NCBI GenBank assembly: GCA_039925965.1
Contig: JBDSXW010000026.1
Coordinates: 74,044-138,043 of the forward strand
Length of the DNA: 64,000 nucleotides
Direction of reading: 5' to 3'
Source of the DNA: JAZKFT01 sp039925965
GTDB taxonomy: Bacteria > Bacteroidota > Bacteroidia > Chitinophagales > Chitinophagaceae
The translations under genes were made by a program, and so were the position numbers. Under the pieces are notes generated by a model. That model worked only from the letters and a program-made list of their open reading frames with translations, made no database searches and had not been told where the DNA came from. Positions within the stretch are counted from its first letter, which is position 1. Each line of letters starts with the position of its first letter. Shown here in pieces: positions 36,694-45,700 of the stretch.

Positions 36694-37073
36694 CTTGTTT
36701 AGGGGGTTGAAATGAATTGTGCCCTAAAAGTAAATGAGCTGGCATGCACCACCAATACCCAACTGTTGGTATTTTCTTAATGTTTTACCAGAGCTATTAC
36801 TTCAGGGATGAGTGTGTTTCAATGCTGACCACCCCTGCTTTAGCCTCACCGGCAAAATCTGGCCCGCCGGCGGGGAACATAGTGCAGTCTTGCTTCGGTT
36901 TGCTGAGAAAGTTACCAGTGCAATTAAAAAAGGAGTGGCAAAAATAAACTTTGGTGAGCAGCCTATTTAAAATTAATTGGAGCCCTGCACATTATCCCCC
37001 GCCGGCGGGCCAGGATCTGCCGGCCAGGCAAAACCGGGGGGTGGTAGTGCCTGCCGTCTTGGTGGCGGTCCCC
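36694..37073. other. Spacer occupied mostly by an inverted-repeat element
   Basis: 380 bp with no gene; 36828-37045 is the MITE-like element. The 134 bp next to the CE4 gene (36694-36827) must contain its promoter, but no clean TAnnTTTG was found on the minus strand. Confidence 0.6.
36828..37045. mobile_element. MITE-like element with about 60-bp terminal inverted repeats
   Basis: The left arm 36828-36887 (ACCACCCCTGC...CCGGCAAAATCT, GGCCCGCCGGCGGGGA, ..AGTGCAG) matches the inverse of the right arm 36985-37045 (CTGCACATTAT, CCCCCGCCGGCGGGCC, ..CCGGCAGATCC inverse, GGTGGT) with scattered mismatches. The 97-bp A+T-rich centre carries no ORF. Each arm has a self-complementary GCCGGC core. Homology stops abruptly at both ends. 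A related G+C-rich palindrome (CCCCGCCGATGGCGGGCGGGG) lies at 39543-39563. Confidence 0.75.
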
Positions 37074-39446
37074 TTACTTCAGGTTCATCTCAAATAATTT
37101 CAATATCCTTTTATACTCATCTGTCCAGCTGCTGGGTTCTACAAAACCATGATCTTCCATCGGGTAGGGCGCCAGTTCCCAGTTGTCTTTTCCCAGTTCT
37201 ATCAGCCGCTGAGTTAAGCGTACTGCATCCTGAAAATGCACATTGAGGTCTACCATACCATGACAGATGAGGAGGTGGTTTTTCAGGCCGTTGGCAAAAT
37301 AAATGGGTGAGCTTCTCCTATAAGAAAGGCTGTCGGTAAAAGGTTCATTGAGGATATTGCTGGTATACCCATGGTTATAATGCGCCCAGTCAGTAACGGG
37401 TCTCAACGCAGCACCAGCCTTAATTAGCTCGGGTTTCGTAAACATAGCCATCAGGGTCATAAAGCCTCCATAGCTGCCACCATACATCCCGATCCGGTTT
37501 TTATCGATACCCAGACTATCTACCAGCCATTTGGCCGCATCTACCTGATCATCCAGATCCTTGCCTCCCATCCAGCGATAGATGCCTGTACGCCAGTTGC
37601 GGCCATAGCCCGCGCTGCCGCGGTAGTCGATATCCATTACTGTGTAGCCCAGGTCTGTCAACAGGTTATTAAACATATATTCCCGAAAATAACTGCTCCA
37701 CCATTTGTGGGCATTTTGAAGATAACCCGCACCGTGCACGAAGAATACGGCGGGTTTTTTGGGATCGGGATTGGTGGGCTTATAGAGCCTTGCATACACC
37801 GTTGCGCCGTCACTCGCCTTAAAGCTCATGACCAACGGGTCGCGCCACGGATAACTTTTAAACTCGTCGGTCTCTGCCTTGAAAGTCACCTCCTGTGCTT
37901 CGGTGCCGGGCTGGTTTGGCTGCAAGTAAAGTTCCCAGGGTTTGTTACTGTAAGAATATAAAAAACCGAACTGTTTTTCATCCGGGGATACGGTTACCTG
38001 ATTCGCGCCGGTCAATGTTGTGATACGTTCCCTCCTGCCCCCGTCTACAGACATGCGGTAATACTGCTGTTCGCCCGGATGCACTTCGTTGGTAGTGATG
38101 TAAAAATATTTTTTATCCTTTGAAAGAAGAGCGGTCTGCACTTCAAAATTTCCCGCGGTGAGTTGCTTTTTGGTCTTTGTCGTGGTATTGTAAGTATAAA
38201 TATGGGAGTAACCGCTCGCCTCACTTTGAAACCAGATCGTATTGGCATTTATCCAGCCCTTGCTGCCGCGAAAGCTACTGATTCCAGGCCCACCTATCCA
38301 GGATTCGTCGCGCTGCCGGTCCACCGGCGTAAGCTTTGCAGTAGCAGCGTCCAGCAGCATGATCCAGCGGTCTTTATTATCCTGGCTAAAGATGTCGGCA
38401 AAAGCTTGTGTGCCTTTTTCGTTCCAGGTGATGGTACTGATGGTCACCGGGCGGGCGACAGGCTTTTTCTGTTTAGCCGTATCTTTTACAGGGTAATCTT
38501 TCACAAAATCCGGCTGATCCTTGATGCCAGGCAGACCATCTGTTTTGATTGCCACTACCGTATCTTTTTCAATATCGAATACGTACGATTCGCTGGCATC
38601 GGATATCTCTCCCACCTTGGTCCGACCGGAGATATCGGTTGTAAAACCAGTTTCGGTAATATAGTTGGGGATAATAGTGCTTTTACTACCCAGGGCTATT
38701 TTATTAAGCCGGTAGGTTACAAAACGGCCAGCAGGATCTAAAGTAATCCCCTGGATCATTCTGTCGTCGGTATAAATACTACGAAGTTCTTTAGGTTTGT
38801 TTTTTTTGTTAATAGATTCGGTAGTGTCCAGCTTTGCCTTTCGCTGGGCCAATACTTCCATATCACCCAGCACGTCGGCAGCAAGCCATTTTTCCTGCAC
38901 AGTAGTACTTTCCTTTTTCTCTTCTTTTGGAGTTGGGCCTTTTTTAAAATTGGTCAGCTGGCTCGTAAGACCCGTTTCCGGATCCCAGGTGAACAGGTTC
39001 AGGTCTTTGCGATAAACAATCTTCGTGTCATTAAAACTAAACTGTGGGTTTGTTTCCGCATCTACAGTTTGGGTCACCCGCCGGGTGCTTCGGTCTTTCA
39101 TGGATACCAAAAAAATATCACCATACTTGCTGTAAACATAAGCCGACCCGTCCCTATTATAGGCGACCATTTCCGCAAACACCATTCGCTGCAGCATCTC
39201 AACGCTCGCCTTTTGAGGCGTTTTATTTTCGGCCGTAATATAATATGAGGAATCAGCAGCAGCTTTGTCGGGGTTCCATTTAAAGAAAAGATACTTCCCA
39301 TCCACTGTCCACTGTAGCCCCGAAGGAGATGTGCCGATCCATTTGGGATCACGCATGATCTTTTCCACTGTAAGTTTATCCAACTTGCTTTGTGCAAACG
39401 AAAACTGTGCAAAGAGGATCGCAATCGCGACGCAGGCTTTTTTCAT
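37074..39446 (-). CDS. S9-family prolyl oligopeptidase / dipeptidyl peptidase
   Basis: 790 residues, signal peptide MKKACVAIAILFAQFSFAQ. The N-terminal beta-propeller (about 30-530) has WD-like repeats such as QFSFNDTKIVYRKD and VSPDEKQFGFLYS. The C-terminal alpha/beta-hydrolase has the nucleophile motif MYGGSYGGFMTL at about 652, an oxyanion region FVHGAGYLQNAHKWWS and the catalytic His in MEDHGF near 765. It cleaves peptides in the periplasm, in line with the other exported peptidases of this window. A near-consensus -7 (TACATTTA) lies upstream. Confidence 0.95.
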   Translation of the reverse strand: MKKACVAIAILFAQFSFAQSKLDKLTVEKIMRDPKWIGTSPSGLQWTVDGKYLFFKWNPDKAAADSSYYITAENKTPQKASVEMLQRMVFAEMVAYNRDGSAYVYSKYGDIFLVSMKDRSTRRVTQTVDAETNPQFSFNDTKIVYRKDLNLFTWDPETGLTSQLTNFKKGPTPKEEKKESTTVQEKWLAADVLGDMEVLAQRKAKLDTTESINKKNKPKELRSIYTDDRMIQGITLDPAGRFVTYRLNKIALGSKSTIIPNYITETGFTTDISGRTKVGEISDASESYVFDIEKDTVVAIKTDGLPGIKDQPDFVKDYPVKDTAKQKKPVARPVTISTITWNEKGTQAFADIFSQDNKDRWIMLLDAATAKLTPVDRQRDESWIGGPGISSFRGSKGWINANTIWFQSEASGYSHIYTYNTTTKTKKQLTAGNFEVQTALLSKDKKYFYITTNEVHPGEQQYYRMSVDGGRRERITTLTGANQVTVSPDEKQFGFLYSYSNKPWELYLQPNQPGTEAQEVTFKAETDEFKSYPWRDPLVMSFKASDGATVYARLYKPTNPDPKKPAVFFVHGAGYLQNAHKWWSSYFREYMFNNLLTDLGYTVMDIDYRGSAGYGRNWRTGIYRWMGGKDLDDQVDAAKWLVDSLGIDKNRIGMYGGSYGGFMTLMAMFTKPELIKAGAALRPVTDWAHYNHGYTSNILNEPFTDSLSYRRSSPIYFANGLKNHLLICHGMVDLNVHFQDAVRLTQRLIELGKDNWELAPYPMEDHGFVEPSSWTDEYKRILKLFEMNLK

Positions 39447-39487
39447 GTGAGGTTTGTTATAGATCGATAAATGTAAGGATATGGCGT

Positions 39488-39516
39488 AAAAAAAACCACA
39501 GCAAAAGAGGCTGTGG
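39488..39516 (-). terminator. Intrinsic terminator after hflX
   Basis: On the minus strand CCACAGC, a 7-nt loop and GCTGTGG are followed by a run of eight T. It is about 55 bp beyond the hflX stop codon. Confidence 0.85.
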
Positions 39517-39571
39517 CGGTATTATTATTTTGATGGAAATAACCCCGCCGATGGCGGGCGGGGACGGGTGT

Positions 39572-40759
39572 TTAATAGAAATTGGTTTTGTAAGGATAGC
39601 GGATCGCGTACAATTCTTTCACTTTATCCAATATGATCGTTCTCAACTCCTCGATGTTTTGTTTCTCTGTGGCGGATACAAAAATAGCGTTGTAGTTAGT
39701 TTCCCGGTTCCAGCGGTCGCGGAGGTCCTGCATCATCTGGTCTTTTACACTCTGTTCCAGCCAATCATCGAAGGTCTTGGCGTCGTAGAGATCCATTTTA
39801 TTAAAAACGGTGATGATGGGCTTTTCAAAAGCGCCAATATCCTGCAGGGTTTTATTTACAATACCAATCTGGTCTTCGTACTGCGGGTGGCTTATGTCCA
39901 CCACATGTAATAAAACGTCGGCTTCCCGTACTTCATCCAAAGTGCTCTTGAAACTTTCTACCAGGTGATGTGGCAGTTTACGAATAAAACCTACGGTATC
40001 GCTGAGCAGGAAGGGTGTTGCATCAAAAACCACTTTTCGGGTGGTGGTGTCGAGCGTGGCAAATAGTTTGTTTTCTGCAAATACCTCGCTTTTACTCAGC
40101 AGGTTCATGATGGTGCTTTTGCCCACATTGGTATAGCCCACCAGTGCCACGCGTATAAATTCTCCCCGCTCCTGCCGTTGGGTACTACTTTGTTTATCGA
40201 TCTCGAGTAAGCGTTTGCGCAGCAAGCCGATTTTATCTTTCACTATACGGCGGTCAGTTTCAATCTCCGTTTCACCCGGGCCCCTGCTGCCGATACCTCC
40301 GCCCTGGCGTTCGAGATGGCTCCACATACCGCGGAGTCGTGGAAGAATGTATTGGTATTGGGCCAGCTCCACTTGCACTTTCGCCTGGGCACTACGGGCC
40401 CTCGCCGCAAAAATGTCGAGTATCAGATCGCTACGGTCAATAGTTTTGGCACCGGTAGCTTTTTCAATATTGGTAATCTGGCTGCCTGTTAATTCGTCAT
40501 CAAAAATGATAAGGTCGGCGCCTTTTAAACGCGCATAAGTCCCTATTTCTTCAAGTTTACCCTTACCTACAAAAGTGGCTTTATCGGGATGATCGAGTTT
40601 TTGCCAAAAACGTTTGATGGTGATGGCACCTGCTGTTTCGGCCAGGAACGCCAGCTCATCGAGGTATTCATGTGTTTGTGTTTCTGTCTGGTGTTTGTGC
40701 ACCAACCCTACCAGGATGCATTGTACATCCTGTTGTATGGCTTGCTTTTTATCTATCAA
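39572..40759 (-). CDS. hflX: GTPase HflX
   Basis: 395 residues. The N-terminal HflX domain (about 20-190) ends in the family's GGGIGSRGPGETEIETDRR loop and a coiled-coil. The G domain has G1 VGYTNVGKST near 208, G3 DTVGFIRKLPH near 257 and G4 FNKMD near 318. HflX splits or rescues stalled 70S ribosomes under stress. The only sensible start is TTG at 40759 (TTGATAGATAAAAAG); a -7 TACTTTTG lies 21 bp upstream and fits this start. Transcribed alone, with a terminator at 39488-39516. Confidence 0.96.
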   Translation of the reverse strand: MIDKKQAIQQDVQCILVGLVHKHQTETQTHEYLDELAFLAETAGAITIKRFWQKLDHPDKATFVGKGKLEEIGTYARLKGADLIIFDDELTGSQITNIEKATGAKTIDRSDLILDIFAARARSAQAKVQVELAQYQYILPRLRGMWSHLERQGGGIGSRGPGETEIETDRRIVKDKIGLLRKRLLEIDKQSSTQRQERGEFIRVALVGYTNVGKSTIMNLLSKSEVFAENKLFATLDTTTRKVVFDATPFLLSDTVGFIRKLPHHLVESFKSTLDEVREADVLLHVVDISHPQYEDQIGIVNKTLQDIGAFEKPIITVFNKMDLYDAKTFDDWLEQSVKDQMMQDLRDRWNRETNYNAIFVSATEKQNIEELRTIILDKVKELYAIRYPYKTNFY

Positions 40760-40779
40760 ATGGAATAGTGTTTAATGGG

Positions 40780-40787
40780 CAAAAGTA
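40780..40787 (-). promoter_or_regulatory. Bacteroidota -7 element of hflX
   Basis: On the minus strand TACTTTTG matches TAnnTTTG, 21 bp upstream of the TTG start, giving a short leader. No clear -33 TTTG at the usual spacing. Confidence 0.5.
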
Positions 40788-41003
40788 AATCTTAGCAATG
40801 TACAGGCAGCTTTTTATTATCGCAGAGGCTGGGCGCACATCGGTGGGACATGCAGGACTTAGAGGACTAATGAAGATGGATTTTTCTTACTCCGCAGAAA
40901 TCCGATCACTGATTCCAAGTTATCAGACTGGGACCAGAATTTTCAAGAGCGTTTGCTTTTGCTTAATGGACAGCTAACTATGAAGGTCCGCATTCGTGAC
41001 TTT

Positions 41004-41798
41004 CTACCGGATGCCAATCAACGAAGTAAGCGGGTACCGGATATTATTGTACATCATCATATCCACTTTTACACTACCAACACTGATAGAGCTTTCAATG
41101 CGGATCGGGAGCCGGTTCATATCGTCGCCGATCCAAACGGTCATCTTTTCTCCGCCTTCAAACATGGAACTCTTAAGTAAGAGTGGCTTGAATTTGATGC
41201 ACTTGAACTTGCCGTAACGGGTTTTTATGGTTTCCTTACCCAGGTAACGGATGTACATATGATAGACCTCGTTGTCCAGAAAAATATCAAAAGTGATTTT
41301 GTCGTCCACTTTATAGTTGTCGTAGTTGATATTGCGGGCATAGTACACCTGGCTAATTACATCCTGAATACAAGATGGTGTTTTAAAAACGCCATCCCTG
41401 GCAATTGCCGTGTTGGTGGTTTTATTAAAAGTAACATTCTCGTATTTCTTATAACTCCCCTCGTCTACACTTCGAATGAATTTGAGGGGCTGCATAGTTT
41501 GAGTATCTACATAACTTTCATAGCGGTCGCGTACTTTATAAATCCAATCATAAGAAGAAAGCGTTTCACCGGTTCCGGTGAAATGCCATACAGGCTTGTT
41601 ATTCAGCGTTTCAAGATTAGCGGTGAATTTAGCCGTACCTGCATGCACCCAAATGCCAGCAAACGTATAGAAAACGTACAGCGAAACGTTTTCCCCGTTT
41701 TTAAAACAAAAATTGTTGATCTTACAAAAACCGTCAGTATCGGCTTTACCAATACCAAGTGCGAGAATAGCCAGGGATGTAAATAATAATTTCTTCAT
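41004..41798 (-). CDS. DUF3108-domain secreted protein
   Basis: 264 residues with signal peptide (MKKLLFTSLAILALGIGKA). The remainder is the beta-rich DUF3108 fold: FKNGENVSLYVFYTFAGIWV, YKVRDRYESYVDTQTMQPL, TFDIFLDNEVYHMYIRYLG and KFKCIKFKP, ending in WIGDDMNRLPIRIES. Family function is unknown; it is a periplasmic protein with a lipoprotein-transport-like fold. The start codon overlaps the stop of the flippase-like gene (ATGA), so the two products are probably made in a fixed ratio and may cooperate at the envelope. Confidence 0.92.
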   Translation of the reverse strand: MKKLLFTSLAILALGIGKADTDGFCKINNFCFKNGENVSLYVFYTFAGIWVHAGTAKFTANLETLNNKPVWHFTGTGETLSSYDWIYKVRDRYESYVDTQTMQPLKFIRSVDEGSYKKYENVTFNKTTNTAIARDGVFKTPSCIQDVISQVYYARNINYDNYKVDDKITFDIFLDNEVYHMYIRYLGKETIKTRYGKFKCIKFKPLLLKSSMFEGGEKMTVWIGDDMNRLPIRIESSISVGSVKVDMMMYNNIRYPLTSLIGIR

Positions 41799-42799
41799 GC
41801 AGGTTCATCATTTTTAGTAAAAAGTTTAACGTTCAGTATTAGCAAACTTCCGAGCACTGCAGGTAAAATAATGTTAATAAGCCAAATACTGCCAGTGGTA
41901 ACCAGGATGCCTACCGGATTGTTGCTAAAACTCACAAATAATGCAATGCTCGCCTTTCCCCTGATGCCCAGCTCCGCAATGCCTGGCATTGGTATCACCG
42001 CCAATATCAGAAACATCACAGATACCGCACAACAACCCTGCCACCAGGGAAGGTGCACATCGAATAGCGTGAATAGTAACATATACTGAACAACAAACAC
42101 CGTAAACCTCAATGCCGATAACGACAATATCCGCAGCAGTTCCGTTGCTTTAAAATTGTCGAGCAGGGCAATGAAATAAATATATTTCTGCAAAGCGGGT
42201 ATTTTCTCAGCCACCCGCACCAGCCAGCTAATCCTGAAATAAAACAACGCCATCAGTACCACCACGGCTGTCGTTCCAAAAAGCATTCCATTGATTACAA
42301 AATAGGTAAGTCCACCCGTTTGGGGTGCTGCGGCGATATAGTCCCGTATAAAAATCAGTCCTATAAGACCCGCCAGCAGGGTCACAATCAGCTGGCTGAT
42401 ACTGCCTACAATAGTGAGCGTTGCGGCACGTATACGTTCGCCGTCTTTCACATAAAATACCCGGCCTATAAATTCACCCATCCTGTTGGGTGTGATCATG
42501 GTAAATGCCACACCACTCAGCACGCTTTTATAAGCTTTCCAAAAAGAGATCTTTTTCATGTGTTGAAGAAGCAACTGCCATTTTCTGGCTTCAAGACCCC
42601 AGTTTAGAAGCATTAATCCGATAACCATGTAGAGCCGCCAGGCATTACTTCCGAGCAGGGAAGCCTTGATGATCTGCCATTTTTGCACCCAATCGGCCTG
42701 GTGCTGGACCTGCCGGTAAATGGAAATCGCCATCACCACGAAAAGCACAGGTCCCACAAAATAATTTAGAAAAAAACGGAAACGTCTACGTAATGGCAA
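41795..42799 (-). CDS. Lysylphosphatidylglycerol synthase-TM / UPF0104 family membrane protein
   Basis: 334 residues with about eight membrane helices. Family features are MLLNWGLEARKWQLLL, FTMITPNRMGEFIGRVFYVKD and the C-terminal PMPGIAELGIRGKASIALF. The domain acts as a lipid flippase or glycolipid transporter in characterised cases; the synthetase half of MprF is absent. The start is TTG at 42799 (basic MPLRRRFRFFL), with no in-frame ATG nearby. Translationally coupled to the DUF3108 gene downstream. The upstream spacer carries GATTGGTT repeats. Confidence 0.88.
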   Translation of the reverse strand: MPLRRRFRFFLNYFVGPVLFVVMAISIYRQVQHQADWVQKWQIIKASLLGSNAWRLYMVIGLMLLNWGLEARKWQLLLQHMKKISFWKAYKSVLSGVAFTMITPNRMGEFIGRVFYVKDGERIRAATLTIVGSISQLIVTLLAGLIGLIFIRDYIAAAPQTGGLTYFVINGMLFGTTAVVVLMALFYFRISWLVRVAEKIPALQKYIYFIALLDNFKATELLRILSLSALRFTVFVVQYMLLFTLFDVHLPWWQGCCAVSVMFLILAVIPMPGIAELGIRGKASIALFVSFSNNPVGILVTTGSIWLINIILPAVLGSLLILNVKLFTKNDEPA

Positions 42800-42837
42800 T
42801 GGGTTGGATTTAAATCGGACGCAAAATAGCGGATTAC

Positions 42838-42894
42838 TTGATTGGTTGATTGGCGATTGGTTGATTGGTTAATTAGTTGATTGGAGATTGGTGG
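42838..42894. repeat. Imperfect tandem GATTGGTT repeats
   Basis: About seven imperfect copies of an 8-bp unit (TTGATTGGTTGATTGGCGAT...) fill 57 bp of the divergent spacer between the flippase-like gene and ruvC. It lies 39 bp from the TTG start at 42799, so unit changes could affect that promoter. Confidence 0.8.
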
Positions 42895-43009
42895 CTCAAC
42901 CAAGTGGCGGTAACGGGCGTTTTTGACGAGTTTGGTCGGCCAAATAGCGGTATGTCTTTTTATACCTTGTTTTAGAGATCCGGATAAAAATGAGTTCTAT
43001 ATTAGAGGC

Positions 43010-43645
43010 ATGGCAATTGTAAAAAAAACACCCGTAACGGAAGTGCCGCGCGGGCCAATGAAACAGTTGGCAGTACCAGTGGCAAAACTTCCTGTCACCA
43101 TCATTCTTGGCGTGGATCCGGGCACGGTGGTTATGGGCTTTGCGCTGCTGCAATGCACCGGCAATAACCTGAAAATGCTTCACATGGACGTGCTAAAACT
43201 TTCGTCCAAAAAAGATGTGTACGAGCGACTTGAGATGATCCATGCTTCGATCAACGAGGTGATCAAAAAACACAAGCCCACGGTTTTCGCCATTGAAGCG
43301 CCTTTTTTTGGCAAAAATGTCCAAAGTATGCTCAAATTGGGCCGGGCCCAGGGCGTCGCCATCGCCGTTGCAATGACGCATGGCCTCGAAGTGACTGAAT
43401 ATTCGCCGAAAAAAGTAAAACAAAGTATTACCGGAAACGGAAATGCCGACAAAGACCAGGTTTGGAAAATGCTGCAAACCATCCTGAAGCTGGAAGAGAA
43501 ACCTCAATACTACGATGCCACCGATGCCCTGGCAGTTGCGCTCTGCCACCACTATCAACTCACCAGCCCGATGGTGAGACTAGCCGGAAAAAAGATGAAG
43601 GGCTGGGAAGATTTTTTAAAAACTAACCCTGAAAGAATCAAATAG
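43010..43645 (+). CDS. ruvC: Crossover junction endodeoxyribonuclease RuvC
   Basis: 211 residues from the ATG at 43010; an internal Met at 43058 would also work. The RNase-H-like core has the first catalytic Asp in ILGVDPGTVVMGFAL, a Glu in VFAIEAPFFG and the final acidic pair in YYDATDALAVALCHH. The DNA-binding loop contains AQGVAIAVAMTHGLEVTEYSP. It resolves Holliday junctions. The N-terminal extension of about 33 residues (Pro/Lys-rich) and the basic C-terminal tail make it longer than the usual 170-190. It is followed 4 bp later by an acetyltransferase gene. Confidence 0.95.
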   Translation: MAIVKKTPVTEVPRGPMKQLAVPVAKLPVTIILGVDPGTVVMGFALLQCTGNNLKMLHMDVLKLSSKKDVYERLEMIHASINEVIKKHKPTVFAIEAPFFGKNVQSMLKLGRAQGVAIAVAMTHGLEVTEYSPKKVKQSITGNGNADKDQVWKMLQTILKLEEKPQYYDATDALAVALCHHYQLTSPMVRLAGKKMKGWEDFLKTNPERIK

Positions 43646-43649
43646 GGAA

Positions 43650-44159
43650 ATGAATTTTATTCTCGAAACACCGCGCCTATACCTGAGGCAGATGACGCCT
43701 GCTGATGCACCCAACGCCTTCGAACTCAACAGCGATCCGGAAGTTATCCGTTATACCGGGGATGATCCTTTTGAAAGCATACAAGCAGCAGCCACCTTTT
43801 TGATCAACTATAAAGACTATGAAAAATATGGCGTGGGCCGCTGGGCGGTGATTCGGAAAGAAGACGATGCCTGGCTGGGTTGGTGCGGGCTTAAATGGCT
43901 GGCCGAAAAAGGTGAAATAGATTTAGGCTACCGCTTGCTTCAGCGGTACTGGAATAAGGGCTATGCCACCGAAGCGGCAAAAGCCTGCGTCGCCTATGGC
44001 TTCCAAAAATTCGAGTATTCGTTTATCGTGGGTAGGGTATTACAGGAAAATATAAGCTCTATAAAAGTGTTGGAAAAGGCAGGGCTAAGTTTTGTAGCAG
44101 AAGAAAGCTTTCATGGTGAAGAAGGGTTTTATTACAGGATAGATCGGCCCAAAGCCTAA
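43650..44159 (+). CDS. GNAT-family N-acetyltransferase (RimJ/RimL type)
   Basis: 169 residues, one GNAT fold. The N-terminus FILETPRLYLRQMTPADAP and the acetyl-CoA-binding stretch QRYWNKGYATEAAKACVAYG are typical of the RimJ/RimL/PaiA branch, followed by NISSIKVLEKAGLSF. It transfers acetyl to an amine; the substrate is unknown. Four bases separate it from ruvC, so they share a transcript, but no functional link is apparent. Confidence 0.92.
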   Translation: MNFILETPRLYLRQMTPADAPNAFELNSDPEVIRYTGDDPFESIQAAATFLINYKDYEKYGVGRWAVIRKEDDAWLGWCGLKWLAEKGEIDLGYRLLQRYWNKGYATEAAKACVAYGFQKFEYSFIVGRVLQENISSIKVLEKAGLSFVAEESFHGEEGFYYRIDRPKA

Positions 44160-44296
44160 AGACCCTACCGCACTGTTAAGTTACACCCAGTTCAGGTCGG
44201 CGGTTGAAACATAAAGAAATGGTCTAAGCTTAATTATAAAAACTGTAAATATTAATTTACTTTTAGTTGGCTGTAAAAAACAAACCCATTCATAAT

Positions 44297-44617
44297 ATGG
44301 ACCTCTCTCACACTGTTTCCCTAAAAAATGGGCTATTGAATGCTGAACAACAGCAAATTGGTTTTTCAAAAAAAATTAAGGCGGGATTGATTATTTCCTT
44401 CTGTAGTTCCATTTTTGGTTTGATTATCTGGGTATTTCTGGAAGCGAAATTTAGTAATGGGAATAATGGAATTTGGTCATGGGTAGCTTTGCTTTCTGTA
44501 ATCATTGCTCCACGGTTGGTGATGAGACGCGTGAAAACAGTTAATAAAAAAGCAATTCAAAACAAGAATAGGATCGAACAGTTAAAAAAAAGCATCATTG
44601 AGGCTGAACATAATTAA
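44297..44617 (+). CDS. Small two-helix membrane protein of unknown function
   Basis: 106 residues from the ATG at 44297 (an in-frame TTG at 44267 would add ten). Two hydrophobic segments, about 29-47 and 60-75, are followed by a basic, helical tail with heptad-like spacing (VNKKAIQNKNRIEQLKKS) that may form a coiled coil. Composition is more A+T-rich than neighbours. No family recognised; it could be a recent acquisition or a lineage-specific membrane protein. Confidence 0.55.
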   Translation: MDLSHTVSLKNGLLNAEQQQIGFSKKIKAGLIISFCSSIFGLIIWVFLEAKFSNGNNGIWSWVALLSVIIAPRLVMRRVKTVNKKAIQNKNRIEQLKKSIIEAEHN

Positions 44618-44663
44618 TATCTTTCCCCCGACTTTTTTCAATACTACAGTTCCCGGCCGGCCC

Positions 44664-44694
44664 AAAAAAAACGCCAATCGTAATGATGGCGTTT
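44664..44694 (-). terminator. Intrinsic terminator after the HIT gene
   Basis: On the minus strand AAACGCCA, a 9-nt loop and TGGCGTTT are followed by a T-run (TTTTTTT), 11 bp past the stop at 44705. Confidence 0.85.
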
Positions 44695-44704
44695 GTAAAA
44701 ATTA

Positions 44705-45097
44705 TCAAAGCTGTTCCAAAATTTTCCGTTGTATTTCCATAAATTCTTCCCTGTTTAGTTGGAGTTTTTCGTTGGTTGGCAGCATATCCTCGGTGTGCGT
44801 AATCGGCACCAGGTGGATATGGGCATGTGGCACTTCCAGCCCAATAGTGACAATGCTGACCCGGTTGCAGTCGAAGGCCTTTTCGATGGCCCTGGCGATG
44901 GGTTTTGCAAATACCAGTATTTCTGCCAGGTATTCGTCGGGCAAATCAAAAACTTTATCTACCTCAATTTTAGGCACCACGAGCGTATGACCGTACTGTA
45001 ACGGGAAAATATCCAGGAACGCAAAGAATTTATCGTTCTCAGCAATTTTATAAGCCGGTATTTCCCCGGCAATAATTTTAGAAAAGATGGTCATCAA
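44705..45097 (-). CDS. HIT-family nucleotide hydrolase
   Basis: 130 residues, short HIT protein of the Hint branch. The N-terminus IFSKIIAGEIPAYKI and the catalytic triad motif HAHIHLVPI are unambiguous. It hydrolyses nucleotidyl phosphoramidates or dinucleoside polyphosphates. It lies 132 bp downstream of greA on the same strand, with TTTTAGTACAAAG direct repeats in between, so co-transcription with greA is possible. Confidence 0.95.
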   Translation of the reverse strand: MMTIFSKIIAGEIPAYKIAENDKFFAFLDIFPLQYGHTLVVPKIEVDKVFDLPDEYLAEILVFAKPIARAIEKAFDCNRVSIVTIGLEVPHAHIHLVPITHTEDMLPTNEKLQLNREEFMEIQRKILEQL

Positions 45098-45229
45098 GAG
45101 ATTTTAGTACAAAGATTTTTAGTACAAAGTCTGGCAGTACTGAGACATTTAGAACAATGTTTGTCTGTAAAGTGATTTTAATGGTTATGTCCCTGTACTT
45201 TGTGCTACCATCTGAATATCTATTCTGCT

Positions 45230-45700
45230 CTATATCCCTATTTCAAGAACTTTGAATTTAATAATGCCGTTGGGTGCCTGTACTTCGGCGATATCGCCTA
45301 CTACTTTGCCCAACAATCCCTTGCCGATAGGTGAAGTAATAGAAAGTTTACCAGCTTTCAGATCGGCTTCCTGTTCGCCCACCAGCTTATATTCCATTGT
45401 TTTTTTAGTAGCCAGGTTGGTAATTTTCACCCGCGTAAGGATATTCACTTTACTGGTATCAATATCATCCGTCTCAACAATCCGCGTAATGGCTAATATG
45501 CCTTCCATGGATTTTATCTTGGCTTCCAGTATTCCCTGGTGCTCTTTCGCTGCATCATATTCAGCGTTTTCTTTCAGGTCTCCTTTTTCACGTGCTTCGG
45601 CGATGGCATGGCTGGCTGCTGGTCGGTCCACAGCCTTCATATGCTGAAGTTCATCTTTCATTTTTTCCAGGGTCTCCCTTGTAACATAGTTGACGGTCAT
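45230..45700 (-). CDS. greA: Transcription elongation factor GreA
   Basis: 156 residues. The N-terminal coiled coil ends in the acidic tip ENAEYDAAKEHQG, which reaches into the RNA polymerase secondary channel and stimulates cleavage of backtracked RNA. The C-terminal FKBP-like domain has ITSPIGKGLLGKVVGD. The start at 45700 is preceded by AAAGGAGGTTTAAA, a canonical Shine-Dalgarno sequence rarely used in this phylum. A structured leader lies upstream (45738-45817). Confidence 0.97.
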   Translation of the reverse strand: MTVNYVTRETLEKMKDELQHMKAVDRPAASHAIAEAREKGDLKENAEYDAAKEHQGILEAKIKSMEGILAITRIVETDDIDTSKVNILTRVKITNLATKKTMEYKLVGEQEADLKAGKLSITSPIGKGLLGKVVGDIAEVQAPNGIIKFKVLEIGI

